DNA from: CAZJHD01 sp964545855
Lineage (GTDB): Bacteria; Planctomycetota; UBA1135; JACQFD01
Length of the DNA: 35,909 nt
Assembly (NCBI GenBank): GCA_964545855.1
Contig: CAZJHD010000044.1
Location: 1 to 35,909 of the forward strand
Reading direction: 5' to 3'
The position numbers were made by a program, and so were the translations under genes. Positions 33,985 through 35,909 of this stretch are shown here, one piece after another. Within the stretch, counting starts at the first letter, position 1, and each line of letters begins with the position of its first letter. The notes below the pieces were generated by a model. It searched no databases, had not been told where the DNA came from, and saw nothing but the letters and a program-made list of their open reading frames with translations.

Positions 33985-34454
33985 GGAAGCGCACGCGGTC
34001 GCGGGAGCTGGCGCTGCAGTTCCTCTATCAGGTCGACCTCTGCGGCGAGGACCCGACGATGGCCGGGCTCGACGCCTTCCTCGGCACCGAGTCGAAGGAG
34101 ACCGACGTGCGGCGCTTCGCGGCGGAGCTCGTACGCGGCACCTGGGGGAACCGAACGGAGATCGACGGGCTCATCCGGAAGATCGCGAAGAACTGGGATC
34201 TGCACCGCATGGCGGTGATCGACCGGAACGTGCTCCGCATGGCGATCCATGAGCTGCAGCTGCCCGACGCGGCGCCGCCGAAGGTCGTCATCAACGAGGC
34301 CATCGAGCTGGCGAAGCGCTATTCGACGCAGCACTCGGGCAAGTTCGTGAACGGCATCCTCGACCGCGCGAAGGAGATCCTCCTCGGCGAGGCGCCCACG
34401 ACGCCCAAGTCGGACGACGCGGAGGCCCTCGAGATCGAGAGCGCCGCCGAATAG
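33981..34454 (+). CDS. nusB: transcription antitermination factor NusB
   Basis: 157 residues. NusB binds boxA RNA with NusE (ribosomal protein S10) and keeps polymerase from stopping in rRNA operons. Motifs: RELALQFLYQVDLC at the start, IRKIAKNWDLHRMAVIDRNVLRMAIHEL in the middle, and VVINEAIELAKRYSTQHSGKFVNGILDR, typical of the family. The acidic tail is slightly long. It starts on the ATG overlapping the ribH stop; ribH-nusB is a common bacterial pairing. Confidence 0.95.
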   Translation: MRKRTRSRELALQFLYQVDLCGEDPTMAGLDAFLGTESKETDVRRFAAELVRGTWGNRTEIDGLIRKIAKNWDLHRMAVIDRNVLRMAIHELQLPDAAPPKVVINEAIELAKRYSTQHSGKFVNGILDRAKEILLGEAPTTPKSDDAEALEIESAAE

Positions 34455-34474
34455 CGGAGCCCGCAGCGACGCGC

Positions 34475-35410
34475 GTGGGGATCTTCGACCGATTCAAGCA
34501 GGCTCTCGGGAAGACGCGCGAGAAGATCTCGCACGGCGTCCGGACGGTGATCTCCGTCGGTCGCGCGCTCGACGACGCGAGCATCGACGCGCTGGAGGAG
34601 GTGCTCTACGGCGCCGACCTCGGCCCGACGGGCACGGAGGTGATCGAGGAGGTGCGGAAGGCCTACAAGCTCCGCTACCTCACGAAGGTCGAGCAGATCC
34701 CCGACTTCCTGCGGACGCATCTCGCGAACCGCCTGCAGGGCTGCGGCGGGCAGCTCGCGACGGCGCCGACGCGGCCGACGGTCGTCCTCGTCTGCGGCGT
34801 GAACGGCTCGGGGAAGACGACGTCGATCGCGAAGCTCGCGCGCTGGCTCCGCAAGCAGGGCAAGTCGGTCGTCCTCGGGGCCGGCGACACGTTCCGCGCC
34901 GCCGCCGTGGAGCAGCTCACGGTGTGGGCCGAGCGACTCGACGTGCCGATCGTGAAGAAGGCGACCGGCGCCGATCCGGCGTCCGTCGCCTTCGACGCCG
35001 TCGACGCCGGCGCGGCGCGCGGAGCCGACTTCGTCATCGTCGACACGGCGGGGCGCCTCCACACGCAGAAGCACCTGATGGCGGAGCTGGAGAAGATCTC
35101 CCGCGTGATCGGAAAGCGCGTGCCGGGAGCGCCCCACGAGGTGCTGCTCGTCCTCGACGCGACGACGGGTCAGAACATGGTGGCGCAGGCGGAGCTCTTC
35201 TCGCAGTCGACGCCCGTGAGCGGTCTCGTCCTCGCGAAGCTCGACGGCACGGCGAAGGGCGGAGCCGTCTTCGGGCTGCGGCGCCGCAACCAGATCCCCG
35301 TGAAGTTCGTCGGTCTCGGCGAGGGGCTCGACGATCTCGAGGCCTTCGATCCGGCGAGCTTCGTCGAGGCGATCGTGGAGCCGTTCCTGGCGCTCGAGGG
35401 GAAGAGCTGA
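34475..35410 (+). CDS. ftsY: signal recognition particle receptor FtsY
   Basis: 311 residues from a GTG at 34475. FtsY is the membrane-associated GTPase that receives SRP-bound ribosomes and hands them to the Sec translocon. It consists of the NG core with a very short N-terminus (MGIFDRFKQALGKTREKI), lacking the long acidic A domain of E. coli. GTPase motifs: P-loop GVNGSGKTT (108-116), DTFRAAAVEQL (138-148), DTAGR (190-194) and AKLDGTAKGG (254-263). GLGEGLDDLEAFDP at the C-terminus is also characteristic. It follows nusB by 20 nt and is probably on the same transcript. Confidence 0.96.
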   Translation: MGIFDRFKQALGKTREKISHGVRTVISVGRALDDASIDALEEVLYGADLGPTGTEVIEEVRKAYKLRYLTKVEQIPDFLRTHLANRLQGCGGQLATAPTRPTVVLVCGVNGSGKTTSIAKLARWLRKQGKSVVLGAGDTFRAAAVEQLTVWAERLDVPIVKKATGADPASVAFDAVDAGAARGADFVIVDTAGRLHTQKHLMAELEKISRVIGKRVPGAPHEVLLVLDATTGQNMVAQAELFSQSTPVSGLVLAKLDGTAKGGAVFGLRRRNQIPVKFVGLGEGLDDLEAFDPASFVEAIVEPFLALEGKS

Positions 35411-35437
35411 CGCGCGGGCCCGGTCTCCCCGCCCCCC

Positions 35438-35824
35438 ATGACCGAGACGCGCGCCGGAGAGGACGACGCAGGGAGCTTGCCCCCGGGCCGCGATCCCGAG
35501 GGGTTCGATCGCGTGCTCGCCTGGTGCATCGCGCTGCTCCTCGCCGTCGCGGTGCTCCTCTACGCGCCCGCGATCCCGTACCCGGGGAGCCTGCAGCGCA
35601 ACGCGGCAGCCCTCGCGGCGGTCGTGCTCCTCGTCGTGACGGCGGCCGGCGCGCTCGCGGGACGGGGTCTCCCGATCCCGCCGCTCCCCCTCGCGACGCT
35701 CGGAATCCCCGCGGCCCTCGCGTTCACGGCGATCCTCCCGGAGGCGCTCTCCTTCACCTACGCGCCGGGCCGCGCCGCGTTGCCACCCAGACCGCACCCT
35801 CTGGCGACGCGTGAATCGCGATGA
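35438..35824 (+). CDS. N-terminal part of a multi-membrane-segment protein (O-antigen-ligase-like?), truncated
   Basis: The frame is 128 codons. The first 110 or so look real: a polar start, membrane helices at about 26-46, 55-75 and 83-101, then SFTYAPGRAAL. The layout and the position of the Pro/Gly-rich turn resemble the first helices of O-antigen ligase/Wzy-type proteins, which are several hundred residues long; this is a weak guess. From about 35770 the frame loses that character (PPRPHPLATRESR) and stops, exactly where a minus-strand propeller fragment begins. The gene therefore appears cut by a junction, and the true protein should be longer. The ATG at 35438 is 27 nt after ftsY. Confidence 0.5.
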   Translation: MTETRAGEDDAGSLPPGRDPEGFDRVLAWCIALLLAVAVLLYAPAIPYPGSLQRNAAALAAVVLLVVTAAGALAGRGLPIPPLPLATLGIPAALAFTAILPEALSFTYAPGRAALPPRPHPLATRESR

Positions 35825-35909
35825 CGTGATCGTCGGGCAGCCCGCGCTCCGCCGTAATACGTTCTGCGCCGCTGCCGTCTTGCGCAAAGCGAACTACACC
35901 GCGCATCGT
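35754..35909 (-). CDS. fragment of a Reg_prop-type propeller (two-component sensor?), both ends missing
   Basis: The minus strand from the window edge reads open for 51 codons to a TGA at 35756. The first 43 codons give a clear Reg_prop repeat: GVVRFAQDGSGAERITAERG followed by LPDDHVIAIHASPEGAVWVA. Such repeats form the periplasmic propeller of hybrid two-component sensors. Codons here often end in A or T (GTA, GTT, TTT, GCA, CAA, CGT, ATT, CCA, GGT), rare elsewhere in the window. After VWVAT, at about 35780, the similarity stops and the frame runs antisense to the preceding gene. It is a fragment joined at about 35765-35787, either by rearrangement or by an assembly error. Confidence 0.55.
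   Translation of the reverse strand, partial: TMRGVVRFAQDGSGAERITAERGLPDDHVIAIHASPEGAVWVATRRGPARR

Overview
The window is very GC-rich, gene-dense bacterial chromosome, probably from a member of the Planctomycetota or a close PVC relative. The best evidence is the cassette at 25.4-32.1 kb: a c-type-heme/DUF1549/DUF1553 protein, a Tat-exported DUF1501 protein and a DUF2231/cytochrome/YHS membrane protein, a set typical of that group. The cell envelope is Gram-negative in type (apolipoprotein N-acyltransferase, lipoproteins, RND pumps). Taxonomy is inferred from gene families only. No rRNA, tRNA, CRISPR array or transposase gene was seen.

Layout. 1-13.3 kb is all on the minus strand. In transcription order it reads moeA; a 102-bp palindrome; lnt; a coiled-coil membrane protein; a 61-residue one-TM protein; a hairpin; mreB-mreC-mreD-mrdA(PBP2)-rodA; an inverted repeat; a zinc-ribbon membrane protein; and a CoA-acylating aldehyde dehydrogenase that runs off the left edge. 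13.4-21.5 kb (plus) is a lipoprotein periplasmic adaptor followed by two different RND permeases, all three overlapping. A minus-strand beta-propeller protein (21.5-22.8 kb) converges on them. 22.95-32.1 kb (plus) holds a PhoPQ-related alpha/beta-hydrolase lipoprotein and the DUF1549 / DUF1501 / DUF2231-cytochrome cassette. 32.1-33.2 kb (minus) is a DUF457/YdjM-like membrane protein. 33.4-35.4 kb (plus) is ribH-nusB-ftsY, followed by the N-terminus of a multi-TM protein.

How the genes work together. The mre/mrd block encodes the rod-shape peptidoglycan machinery; rodA and mreD start on GTG codons that overlap the preceding stop, indicating translational coupling. The coiled-coil protein upstream has the same plan as MreC (TM, coiled coil, beta-rich C-terminus) and may be an extra elongasome part. 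The adaptor and two RND proteins should form one efflux unit, but no outer-membrane channel is encoded here. The cytochrome/DUF cassette is probably an exported redox or degradative complex of unknown function.

Most notable: a 102-bp almost perfect palindrome between moeA and lnt; an apparent sequence junction near 35.77 kb, where a GC-rich plus-strand gene is cut and replaced by a minus-strand Reg_prop propeller fragment with different codon use; a 68-residue charged insertion in the first RND pump; and the MreC-like/small-TM pair next to mreB.
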